Source: Paramecium sonneborni | Lineage: Eukaryota; Ciliophora; Oligohymenophorea; Peniculida; Parameciidae | DNA: 11,331 nucleotides | Direction of reading: 5' to 3' | Assembly: GCA_905182985.1 (NCBI GenBank) | Contig: CAJJDN010000200.1 | Coordinates: 53,666 to 64,996 of the forward strand | Shown: piece after piece, positions 1 through 7,734 of the stretch | How positions within the stretch are numbered: position 1 is the first letter of the stretch | Layout of the letters: the number at the start of each line of letters is the position of its first letter | Notes under the pieces: generated by a model | Database searches by the model: none | What the model saw: the letters and a program-made list of their open reading frames with translations, nothing else | Told to the model about the DNA's origin: nothing | Position numbers and translations under genes: made by a program

Positions 1-1
1 A

Positions 2-459
2 AGACCTTCAGCTTATATGAATAGTGAAAAATATATACTTATCAGAAGATTAATTGGATTATATAAACTTGAATTTAATGTAAAAGTTATCTATCGGTGA
101 ATCTGTAGAGAATAACTGAGAATTAAACAATAGAGAGCAAGATAGTATAACAATTACTAAAGGACAAATACAACACATTTGTTTCATTTAATCCACTAAA
201 TAAAATTTTTAATTTATCTCATAAAATTCCTATTTATATCCTAGTATCATTATTAAGTTCTCAAAGGGAACTTATTAACTGTGTTTTTATAAGCTAAGAA
301 ATAACTTGACCATTCAGTTCATAGAATTGTATTTAAAATTCTGAAACATACTCTAATTTTGGAAAATAAATACAAATATCTTTATGAAACTATTGGGTGA
401 TGCTTAATAGATAAGGAAAAGAGAAATTTTGATTTATCAAATAAATCGAATATTTTAAG
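2..459 (+). pseudogene. Coding-like 5' remnant, probably upstream part of the gene ending at 922
   Basis: In the ciliate code one frame is open at 2-97, 101-397 and 401-496, broken by TGA at 98-100 and 398-400. A second frame reads more protein-like between about 92 and 350 (for example GQIQHICFIQSTKQ), with a TGA near 135. After 350 the first frame becomes the better one again (LILENKYKYLYETIG, then LIDKEKRNFDLSNKSN). This alternation suggests a decayed gene with at least two frame jumps and two nonsense codons. No start codon, domain or family is recognised. The segment runs into a possible 24-nt intron and then the clearer downstream segment. Frames of about 100 codons arise by chance in this composition, so the call is tentative. 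Confidence 0.3.
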
Positions 460-922
460 GTAAGTAATCGAAAAACCAAACAGGACAATCGATCTCTGAA
501 AGACCTATCCTGCAAGCTATACGCTGGGCAAATAATATAGATTGAAAACCTAAAAAATTTTAGGGATGTAAGTATATCTTAAATTTAATTATTGTAAGAA
601 AAGGACTAATAGTAATTACTTGGTATTCTATCAAAATTGTAAAACCAGAACACTAAAGACAAGAAAATAGCAGAACAATTATGAGATGTATCGTATTTAT
701 GACATCAAAAATGCTTCATAGAAGATAGTTGAAGAAGTTGGAGCATCGTTAATATCGTTAAGGGAGTCTTAGAAGTAAAAATATTTTAAGGAATTATTAG
801 TTAGGGATTCAAAAAAAAAGGGAAATTCATAAGTCAGAAAGGCAGTTAGAACGAAGGTGATAATCATACAAAAACTGAATTTAATGCTTGAAAAAGAGAG
901 GTTAGGACTAAAAGAATAATGA
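433..922 (+). pseudogene. Unrecognised helical, charged protein, 3' part, one frameshift near 675
   Basis: The frame starting at 433 is TGA-free to 681 and reads as a helical, Gln-rich protein (KDLSCKLYAGQIIQIENLKN, then LLQEKDQQQLLGILSKLQNQ). It hits TGA at 682-684. A frame one base over takes over at about 674 and reads cleanly to a TGA at 920-922 (YEMYRIYDIKNASQKIVEEV, then QKLNLMLEKERLGLKEQ). A single 1-nt indel near 675 would join the two into about 160 residues rich in Lys, Glu, Gln and Leu, compatible with a coiled coil. I do not recognise the family. It ends tail-to-tail with the minus-strand gene at 1070-2722, a spacing typical of compact ciliate genomes. The opposite-strand 61-codon frame at 769-954 is its shadow. 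Confidence 0.5.
460..483 (+). other. Possible 24-nt GT-AG intron
   Basis: The segment begins GTAAGTAA and ends ACAG, with a length typical of Paramecium introns. It lies between two coding-like stretches. Because 24 is a multiple of three, removing it does not change the frame, so the frame gives no independent support. Splice consensus and size are the only evidence. Confidence 0.35.
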
Positions 923-1069
923 TAGAATGTATAAATTTCTCCTCCATCAATCAAACCTATAGGTAATATAAAATCCCTCTAAGCTATTTAAAGTCTAGAT
1001 CAAGAATGAGAGTTAATATAGAGTTTTATCATTTAAATTTGATAGAAGAGCATTTTAAACATGTATCTC

Positions 1070-2722
1070 TCAATTAATGAAAAAAAACTTAACCTGTAAA
1101 GGAAAAATGGAAAATGATAGAGTCTAAAGGAATATTATAAAATTGATTTTTCTAATAAAAAATAACTTAAATAATATTTCTATCCAGTATAAATTTGTTA
1201 TTTTCTCAACCAATTTAAATTCTTTTGATTTTAATTTATCCTCTTATTATTTTAATTGATTATCCTTTGATCTTGGTTGTTCCTCTTATTATTTTAATTG
1301 ACTATCCTTTGATCTTAGTTGTTCGACTTATTATTTTAATTGATTATCCTTTGATATTAGTTGTTCCTCTAATTATTTTATTTGATTATGTTTTGCATTT
1401 AATTTATTTTCTTACATTGTTATTCTATTATCATACTCTGTCTGAAGCTATTTATCTAAAATTTAATATAATTAATACTTTATTTTACTTATTTTTATAT
1501 TTAAAGTTTTAAATTCTTTATTTCAGTCTGGATGATTGGATGTGTTGTTTGCATGCAATTTTCTATTGAAATTTTTTCTTAATCCTTTTTACTCTATAAT
1601 GATCAAACTAAAAAATGTTAATTCTAACTCTTTTAAAAATTAACCATTTTCTTCATTCCATTGATTAAACCTTGCTTATAGTTGATCTGAAAATAATTCT
1701 TAGTTTTACGAATTACTGATGTCTTATGCAATATTAATTAAATCCTAAACACTAACCTCAAGTATTCGTGCATCTTTTGGAGATTTAAAAGATTCCTTAA
1801 TCTATTTAATTTATTTATTGGTTTTAGTATTAATTTTCATCAATTTTGATTACAATAATTAAGTCATTTTTCGTTTGCATTCTTCCAGAAAATTAGTTAA
1901 CTGTAAAGCTCTCTCCTGCATTTTTTCGACATAATCATTACAATTATTTTATTTTTAAGTTAGCCATAATATCCATTATTGCTCAGCATTTTCTAAAGTT
2001 TCATATTTAGCTGGAGAATTCTTTATACATTTTAAACAGGCAATTCTATCTGGCTTGGTTGGTTATTCTTGTAAGTCTAATAAAATTATTGGATCATTAG
2101 GATGCTCTTTACAATATTAAGGTAAATTTTCTATTTGAGGAAGATGTAATTATTAAAATTTTGAGGAATTATTCTCAATGATTTCAAATGAATAAGTTTT
2201 AAAACCATTTTAAATCTTAATTGTAATATTTTTAACTTTGTCGATAAATTAGGCTTTTGATATTATTATAATGTTTTTTAAAAGGTTTTCTAAAACTCTT
2301 TAATAATCTATTATTTGTTTTTTTATATCACCAAATTATTTTAATAACGAATCTATATCTTAGTTTTATAAACATTCTAGCAATTGAGTAAATTTTGATT
2401 ATTATTCTGAGATCATTTAGATTTATTATTGAAATCATTCTGTATATTTATTGATTGAAGTTTAAACTTAGGTCTTCAAAGCAACAAAATTATTTTTAAT
2501 ACTTTCCAACAATTCAAGATTTTACTTATTCAAATTTTATTGTTCTTAAATATAATTTTTTTATCCTTAAATTAATTATTATTTATAATCCTCTACAATT
2601 ATGAGGCTCGATTATTTTTCAGGAACATATTTTACACAAAGATTTCTAAATTCTGGATTGGGTTGTGAAGAATCAGTATGTATGGAGACTTCTTGATGGC
2701 GACTGCAAATATTTGGAAACAT
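1070..2722 (-). pseudogene. Zinc-cluster plus coiled-coil repeat protein, two in-frame TGA codons
   Basis: One frame runs from an ATG at 2722-2720 to a TGA at 1072-1070 (550 codons) with TGA only at codons 96 and 400. Near the N-terminus is C6-x2-H9-x19-C29-x2-Y32. A second, complete copy lies at C204-x2-H207-x21-C229-x2-C232 (YCKEHPNDP ... ACLKC). This duplicated pattern resembles a B-box-like zinc site, though the family is not identified. Codons 60-195 and 250-370 are Lys/Glu/Gln-rich and probably helical. Codons about 438-505 hold 14-residue coiled-coil repeats (EEQLRSKDNQLKQQ type). After codon 507 the frame turns hydrophobic, so the true end may lie near 1200, beyond a frameshift. Around codon 375-410 a neighbouring frame looks better (KKDQEKISIENCMQTTHPII), so the TGA at codon 400 may reflect two compensating frameshifts. 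A scaffold role is inference only. Confidence 0.75.
1222..1407 (-). repeat. 42-bp tandem repeat, about 4.4 copies, encoding 14-residue coiled-coil units
   Basis: Units on the plus strand lie at 1240-1281, 1282-1323 and 1324-1365, followed by a diverged copy at 1366-1407 and a partial copy at 1222-1239. Read on the minus strand in the frame of the host gene, each unit encodes two heptads, for example EEQLISKDNQLKQQ, VEQLRSKDSQLKQQ and EEQPRSKDNQLKQQ. The unit length of exactly two heptads keeps a coiled-coil register. The proline in the third unit breaks the pattern. On the plus strand the same DNA reads as PLIILIDYPLILVV repeats, which is an antisense shadow. Confidence 0.85.
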
Positions 2723-2942
2723 TATTATAAATAATGAAAATAATTATCAAAATCTTATTATTTATAATATAATTTCTCTTTTAATATTAGTACGCATATT
2801 CCTAAACTAATAACGAGGAGATGATTTCCCATACTTTTAGAATTAGATTCTATTGCTCTCTATCAATTAAAAAACTTCAATTATTTTATTAATAGAATTA
2901 TTAAAATAATTTATATAAATATATATTTCTGTTTGTATAAAG
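2723..2942. promoter_or_regulatory. Divergent intergenic spacer of about 220 bp
   Basis: The minus-strand zinc/coiled-coil gene starts at 2722 and plus-strand coding-like sequence begins near 2943-2966. This AT-rich gap would hold both promoters. No specific promoter motif can be recognised; the role is inferred from gene orientation. Confidence 0.3.
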
Positions 2943-3745
2943 AGTAATTACAAATTGTAGAGTGATCTAACAGAAGAAAAAAGGAAGAGGATAATTTAGA
3001 CACCATAAATGTTAGATTATAAGAATACTCAATTAGTCAAATATACAAGTTGTAAGAAACTATTAAGAGGGAGAATTGATAAAATAGAGATGAAGATTAT
3101 TAGATACTATTAAGAAGGTGTGAAGGAAAAATATATGAATTAGATAACAGATTTATCACATAGCTTATAAATGATATTTTATAAATGATATTGTTCAAAA
3201 CAAGGGATGTTAATTTGATAAATCAAATGGTATGGTTAAGAATGAGTATCAATAGATAATTTATCAAATTTTGGAGTAAAAGAGAAGCAGGATTCATTAG
3301 AAATATTTACTCCTTAAGTAATATTTAAAAGATAATAAATTAAGATTATTTTAGAGATTACAATGATTAAAAATAGATAGCCAAATATTGAAGTAGACTT
3401 GCTGCATTTCCATTTCCATGGTTAACAACATTAAGAGAATTTGATTATACAGGAGAAATATCATATATAACAAATGAGAATTAATCTATTCAGCATTTTC
3501 TAATAATTATCAGAATCTATTAATTTTTTAAGGTTTAGTATGTGTGCATAAATTTTATCAATATAATAATGTTAATTTAATTTTAGTTATTCATCTTGAC
3601 GGTATAAACATCAAATAACATATTTTATTATCAATACCAGTAATTCTACCAAGTGTAGCTCCTAATTAAGTCGAACTTCTATATATTGCATCAATTAATC
3701 GATAGTGTATTTTTGATAAGGATATTGATATTGATGATTACATGA
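2943..3745 (+). pseudogene. Unrecognised coiled-coil-like gene disrupted by a 14-bp duplication and frameshifts
   Basis: One frame reads as a helical protein from about 2966 (EEDNLDTINVRLQEYSISQI, LQETIKREN), passes a TGA at 3077-3079 and continues (NRDEDYQILLRRCEGKIYEL, DNRFITQLINDI) to a perfect 14-bp tandem duplication at 3165-3192. Dropping one copy shifts the downstream frame and gives VQNKGCQFDKSNGMVKNE. One more 1-nt shift near 3245 gives DNLSNFGVKEKQDSLEIFTP. Further on, a frame with TGA at 3389 and 3743 reads SRLAAFPFPWLTTLREFDYT and then becomes hydrophobic, so that tail is uncertain. An overlapping frame at 2946-3175 (TEEKRKRIIQTPQMLDYKN) also looks plausible. No start codon or family is identified. 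It converges with the minus-strand gene ending at 3770. Confidence 0.45.
3165..3192 (+). repeat. Perfect 14-bp tandem duplication
   Basis: The unit TTATAAATGATATT occurs at 3165-3178 and again, without mismatch, at 3179-3192. Fourteen is not a multiple of three, so the duplication changes the reading frame of the surrounding coding-like sequence. Confidence 0.95.
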
Positions 3746-3769
3746 ATTAACATTGTTAAAAAAATATTT

Positions 3770-4440
3770 TCATTTTAAACCATAAATATAATAATTGCAA
3801 ATGGTTTCTTTATTCTTCCTTTTGTTTTCTATAAATTTGCTATTTCTTTAATTCTTAGTAACAAGTGGACATTCTTCTTTCAGTAAATCTGAATATATAG
3901 TAGAAAGAATAATTGCTTTGACACTTCAAGAATTTCAAGCTATTCAAGATTTCTTTTATGTAATGGAGCTTTACTTTTTTTTCTGTTTTCTATTTAAGGA
4001 GTTTCAATAGATGTTTGCTGAATTTAATTAATCTAGAATTATGAGGATGATTTATTTATTTATTTGTTAATGAATATCTTTCATATAATTCAAAACCTTA
4101 TATTAATTAAGAAGACCAATTTTAGAGGTTGTCTTCCAAGATGTTTTTATAAGAGAAATTCTACTTGAATTACGGCTCGAAATATCATAAAAATATATAT
4201 AAATTATATAAATATCACAAAGAGGTTCTGCTTCATTCTCATTTGAATTAGACTTTAATTTTCTTTTACTAAGAAATTTTATTTAATATTTGCATTATCT
4301 GCTTATTTCTTGTCTTAGGTGTAGTACTCTAAATAAATTTTTTCAATATCTTATTGCTTTCCTCCTATATCAAATTTCTTAGCTTTTATATTTTTTGCAA
4401 CACTTTGAATCTCCTTTTGCTACTTTATTGATTTACTCAT
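3770..4440 (-). pseudogene. Unrecognised basic protein gene, ATG start, several frame jumps
   Basis: An ATG at 4440-4438 opens a clean stretch of about 60 codons (MSKSIKQQKEIQSVAKNIKA, KKFDIGGKQQDIEKIYLEYY). Near 4265 the better frame changes to KLKSNSNENEAEPLCDI and SSRNSSRISLIKTSWKTTSK. Near 4010 it changes again (ETPQIENRKKSKAPLHKRNL, EQLEILEVSKQLFF), and near 3890 once more to LKEECPLVTKNQRNSKFI, ending KETICNYYIYGLK at a TGA at 3772-3770. Joined, this would be about 200 residues, rich in Lys and Ser/Thr. The first jump could instead be a 17-nt GT-AG intron around 4260-4280, but that is shorter than usual. Two GATATT copies 30 nt apart near 4160-4200 bracket an AT-only stretch that looks inserted. 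I recognise no family. Confidence 0.5.
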
Positions 4441-4746
4441 TAGATTAAATAATTTTCTGTCTATTAGTGAACATTTACAATTAGACCCCTCTCCCCCCCC
4501 CTCTTTTAATTAGATCAAGTGTATTGAACTTCTGAAAGGATTGAAAGTTAAATGAATTATTAGCAAAGATTCATTAGTAAATGTAATAATTAGTTATTTA
4601 TTAATCTGATTTAGAAAGGAAACTTTTAATATCTCATTTTATATCTTTCTAAGCCTCGTCTAAATTTTTATTTTTAAGACGAGTAGGTAATGAAGCAATT
4701 TTAGAATACAAAATAAATTCTAACTTTTAAACTTCTTTTCTTTTCA
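4441..4746. other. AT-rich spacer upstream of the gene starting at 4440
   Basis: No convincing coding sequence is visible. The spacer contains a run of nine C at 4493-4501 within a pyrimidine-rich stretch (4485-4506), very unusual in this composition, and a small hairpin at 4655-4683. It would include the promoter of the minus-strand gene starting at 4440, but no specific promoter element is recognisable. Confidence 0.5.
4655..4683. repeat. Inverted repeat, 7-bp stem, 15-nt loop
   Basis: CTCGTCT at 4655-4661 is the exact reverse complement of AGACGAG at 4677-4683, with an A/T-only loop. It stands out because the stem is GC-containing in an otherwise AT-only spacer. Whether it forms an RNA hairpin or is chance cannot be told. 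Confidence 0.5.
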
Positions 4747-4977
4747 ATGAAGAACACTTAATGCATCATCTATCCTATTGGGGATAAAATGGATATAAAA
4801 GGTAGAAAAAATAGAAGAAATAAAATAATGGGTTTTTTCAGAGAAAAAATTCAATAAAAATACTGCAAAAAACAAAATAATGAAATGAATTATATTTCGA
4901 ACAAAATAAGAGAAATAATTAAAACTTATGGTGTGTTCTTGAAAAAAAGGGGCAAAAAGAAAACTTAAAAGGAATGA
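4747..4977 (+). CDS. Possible small basic protein, 76 codons, unrecognised
   Basis: In the ciliate code an ATG at 4747 opens a frame to a TGA at 4975-4977 without interruption. The product would be very basic (MDIKGRKNRRNKIMGFF, later YGVFLKKRGKKKTQKE), with no membrane segment or signal peptide. The plus strand is purine-rich across the ORF, as coding strands in AT-rich ciliates usually are. Against it, a frame of this length is not rare by chance when only TGA stops translation, and no homology is recognised. It would converge with the minus-strand gene ending near 5025. Confidence 0.3.
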
Positions 4978-4988
4978 ATTGATTTATT

Positions 4989-4990
<2 letters not shown>

Positions 4991-5024
<34 letters not shown>
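4991..5024 (+). repeat. (TAA)11 microsatellite
   Basis: Eleven uninterrupted TAA triplets run from 4991 to 5023, plus a further T. On the minus strand, in the frame of the adjacent gene, they would encode an isoleucine run. Confidence 0.95.
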
Positions 5025-5520
5025 CACTTCTTTTCTTGTCTAAGCTTATCTGACAGCTTCCTTTCCTATTATTATTAGAGCGACTAATAACATAAATTTA
5101 TTTTCAGGATGTTTATAGTAACTAAGTTGAGTAGCATGTAAATTAGAAGATATTTTGAATTAAAATCTAACTATTTGATCTTCTAGATTTTCTGTGCAGA
5201 TCTTTGTAAAATTTTAATTCATTATTTTCTTAACTAAATTAATCATATTTTGATTAAATAATGTTTAAGTCATAGTTGTTGATGTCACAACCCAACTTTA
5301 TTGAAATCATTCCTCTAATAATAAGGAAATTAAAGAATTATTTGAAGATTATAACTTTATCATATCATTTAGAATTTAGTCTCTATCTTTACAGCTGAGA
5401 TCTTTCTGCTGAAGGAAATTAAATAACACATAAATATAAATAACGTCTAAATTGTACATTCTCATAAACCTCAGTAAATTAAGTACCTTTCAATGGAACA
5501 AGTCCAATTTCTCTTGACAT
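5025..5520 (-). pseudogene. Unrecognised small gene, ATG start, TGA at codon 52 and a frame jump
   Basis: The ATG at 5520-5518 begins MSREIGLVPLKGTQFTEVYE. The frame stays open to a TGA at codon 52 (5367-5365), resumes with the protein-like stretches NNYDLNIIQSKYDQFSQENN and ELKFYKDLHRKSRRSNSQ, and meets a TGA at codon 139 (5106-5104). From about 5158 a shifted frame is more convincing (SSNLHATQLSYYKHPENKFM, IGKEAVRQAQTRKEV) and runs into the TAA microsatellite, where it would encode isoleucines. In the first half another frame (KDRDQILNDMIKL, near 5380) competes, so a compensated pair of shifts may be hidden there. About 165 residues if joined. No domain is recognised. The 3' end is not defined; 5025 is where the microsatellite starts. 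Confidence 0.4.
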
Positions 5521-5919
5521 AAATAAATATTATTCATATACAATATATAAATAAATGTTGAAGAATAGACAATTTAACACAAATGAATTACATGAAAACT
5601 TAAATATAATAAAAGAAATTTTATTTTGAAGCTTTAAAATATACTGTTCTCAATTTCTACATATTTTTATTATTAAGATGGAGCCAAATATAAACATTAA
5701 TAGTTATTAAATTTTCAAAATTATAATTCATATTTAATCAACAACTAATATCATTTATAATTATTCTTTTTATTATAATTATTAATGATCAAAATATTCC
5801 GCTATTTAATCATTCTAAAGTCCCTACAATATCTTGTATTAACTTTATTATTCATATAATAATTAGGTATAAATTAATTGTTTAGAAAGGCTGCAAAGAC
5901 TTGCTAATGGTAAATTATC
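5521..5919. other. AT-rich spacer without a supported gene
   Basis: Extremely AT-rich. The only frame of note is a chance-length plus-strand ORF from an ATG at about 5788 (about 58 codons), which overlaps nothing recognisable. No repeats, RNA genes or promoter motifs are supported. Confidence 0.5.
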
Positions 5920-6300
5920 TCAAATTAAATGTTAGCAATATATTTTGGTTATAATAATTATTGAAAATAATTAAATATAAGTTACTGTTTGATTTAAATT
6001 ATGTTGATATTCAAAGCTTTATTTTTATTAATAGTAATAGTAAGTATAAAGAAAAAAAACTATAAGTAGTGTGACAATTGACTTTAATAAATTTCTTAAT
6101 TTCAAAAGAAATAATCTATCAACATTAACAAAATATATTCTATCCATTTTTTTTATTAAATTTATGATCTTATTATAAAATATGAATAAAGTTATTCCTG
6201 AAAGTTATTTAAATAATTTTCTTTTTCTTCTTAGTGAAATCAAACCAAGGTAATCTTGCTTAAAATAATTGTTCCTGTCATTTTTATTAACCTTTATCAT
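5920..6300 (-). CDS. Possible 126-codon ORF with one membrane-like segment
   Basis: An ATG at 6300-6298 opens an uninterrupted ciliate-code frame to a TGA at 5922-5920. It begins MIKVNKNDRNNYFKQDYLGL, is basic for the first 70 residues (SLRRKRKLFKQL), and contains a strongly hydrophobic stretch around residues 73-89 (SIVTLLIVFFLYTYYYY) that could span a membrane. The last 40 residues are Tyr/Ile/Gln-rich and look like translated AT-rich noise. A second minus-strand frame in 6100-6250 (ARLPWFDFTKKKKK) is also open. With TGA the only stop, an ORF this long is not strong evidence, and no family is recognised. Confidence 0.28.
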
Positions 6301-6654
6301 AATTGTCTCTACTTCTTATATTTCTCATAATTCGCTAAACTCAGTTAATTAAACTATTTATTTTTGATGATAAACTAAAAGCTGACATTTGAAAATAACA
6401 ATGAGGATGGTTGGGGTAAATATAATTTGGCCAATTATTATTTATTTAAAAACCTATATTTTTAATCACTAAATAATGAAATAGTAAAAAACACTATTAT
6501 AAAGTAAACATTAAATTTTTTTTATATAAAAGTTTTATAAATCAATAAGTTCTATTTTATCTCCTATTTAATAATAATAATACAGGTAATTATGATTTTT
6601 TCTTTATTACATTAATTTTTCATAATATGAGATTGTAATAATTAATTGTAATTC
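6301..6654. other. AT-rich spacer, nothing identifiable
   Basis: No recognisable protein sequence, RNA gene or repeat. A C6 run at 6663-6668 lies just beyond its right edge. Minus-strand frames here are short and broken by TGA. Confidence 0.5.
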
Positions 6655-6880
6655 TCATTCTTTCCCCCCTACCACAATTATTCTAATTTTCCTACTTATT
6701 TTTTTAAATATCATTCTGATTTTGGGTAGTTCGCGATTTGAGTCATCGTTTCTTTTATTTCTTAAGTGGAATTAGAATTCTACGATAATCACCATCACTC
6801 CAATTATCTTAAAAGTTCTAGATTATTCTAAACTCTTAGTAATCCTTTACATCCTTTAAATTCTGGCTTATTTTGTTTTT
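6655..6880 (-). pseudogene. Weak minus-strand coding-like fragment with frame changes
   Basis: Reading from 6880 downward: KPEFKGCKGLLRVQNNLELL in one frame, then DNWSDGDYRRILIPLKKQKK in a second, then NDDSNRELPKIRMIFKKISR in a third, ending at a TGA near 6660. Each piece has a plausible residue mix, and two small frameshifts would join them into about 75 residues. No start codon, domain or family is recognised, and overlapping frames give competing readings, so this could be chance. It lies divergent from the plus-strand gene that follows. Confidence 0.25.
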
Positions 6881-6886
6881 TTTTGA

Positions 6887-7275
6887 AGGGTTTTAATAAC
6901 TTTTACCTCCTTCTAAAGTAATGGTTTGTTTAAATATCTTAAAATTTTATATGTATTAAATAATATAATTAATTATTTTAGATAACCAAGGTATGGACAA
7001 TTAATAAATATTACAAAAAGGAGGAAGATTCTAACAAGAGTCTTAGTTTAGTAATTAATTACAATCGAAGAAATATAGAAAAAAATAACGAGTCAAATTT
7101 TAGTTTTATATAAGATATACATTTAATCTATAATGATATGTGGGAATAAATTGAATCAATAAAATATCCAAGAATCAATGCCAAGTGTTGCATAATGAAT
7201 CAATATTAGATTAAATTTAAATCTATAAAAAATTTGTATATCTCTTTCTAATCTGCATATAGTATCAATGTCTGA
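6887..7275 (+). pseudogene. Unrecognised protein gene, two exons across a 29-nt intron
   Basis: A clean 97-codon frame from 6982 to a TGA at 7273-7275 reads as ordinary protein (KVWTINKYYKKEEDSNKSLS, then DIHLIYNDMWEQIESIKYPR, INAKCCIMNQYQIKFKS). Immediately upstream is a 29-nt GT-AG segment. Splicing it in phase 0 joins a preceding open stretch (SNGLFKYLKILY) to the exon. The first exon is open back to a TGA at 6884-6886, with no ATG in frame, so the true start is missing or lies beyond a frameshift. The next coding-like segment begins within 50 bases of the terminal TGA in a different frame, so both are probably parts of one broken gene. No family is recognised. Confidence 0.5.
6953..6981 (+). 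other. Probable 29-nt GT-AG intron
   Basis: It starts GTATTAAA, ends TTTTAG and contains only A/T between its splice sites. The flanking stretches join in phase 0. Size and boundaries match those of the introns in the GDH and PP1 copies in this window. Confidence 0.45.
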
Positions 7276-7318
7276 AAAAAAACTAATTTTATTCCTCTTA
7301 AATTAAATGATCAGTTGA

Positions 7319-7734
7319 TTTGCTCTAAGGGAAGAGTTAGACTTCTTTTTTAATTGTTTCATTTAAGGAATAAAGGAGAGTGAGATTGGGTAATAATTAA
7401 AATTAAAAATGTATAAAAATAAGTTAGAAATTGTATTATAAGAATTTAAATAGATTTTTTTCAATAGTTATTGATAAATAAGGTTTCAATAAATTAACTT
7501 GGCTAACCTCCAAAGAAAAGCAGATATTTGAAAATGTAGAAAGCTTAGTAGATTTTGAAGATAAGAGAATTGGAAGCTAAAACAAAAAATTTCTTTTGAA
7601 TCAATCTACAAGAAATATCATCCTGAAAAGTAAATTATTAAATAGATTATGAAGAATTAAAAAAAAAGATTTCCTAAAAATTAGAATTATTATATACATT
7701 ATTTCTATAAGTAAATATATTGTTTGCGATCTGA
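7319..7734 (+). pseudogene. Unrecognised helical protein, three frames in series (likely same gene as 6887-7275)
   Basis: Three consecutive stretches each read well, each in a new frame. 7319-7471: FALREELDFFFNCFIQGIKE, then LKLKMYKNKLEIVLQEFKQ, to a TGA at 7472. About 7497-7649: TWLTSKEKQIFENVESLVDF, then EDKRIGSQNKKFLLNQSTRN, to a TGA at 7650. 7645-7734: DYEELKKKISQKLELLYTLF, to a TGA at 7732. Two small indels and one nonsense codon would explain them, giving about 135 residues of predominantly helical, Lys/Glu-rich sequence. Between 7275 and 7319 another frame reads KLNDQLICSKGRVRLLF, so the link to the preceding exon also needs a shift. No family recognised. Confidence 0.5.

Noticed and set aside
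769..954. 61-codon minus-strand ORF
   Set aside because: The plus strand over the same bases reads as a clean charged helical protein ending at 922; the minus frame is Phe/Ser/Tyr-rich antisense noise.
1225..1512. 95-codon plus-strand ORF with PLIILIDYPLILVV repeats, looking like a membrane protein
   Set aside because: It depends on a TTG start and is the antisense of a two-heptad coiled-coil repeat that continues a 550-codon minus-strand frame in the ciliate code.
5110..5125. TATAGTAA near 5114 as an internal-eliminated-sequence end
   Set aside because: It matches the TAYAGYNR end consensus, but no matching inverted partner could be placed so that excision repairs a reading frame; single matches are expected by chance here.
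5788..5966. Plus-strand ORF of about 58 codons
   Set aside because: Its length is what chance gives with only TGA as stop, it overlaps a longer minus-strand ORF at its end, and its composition is that of translated AT-rich DNA.
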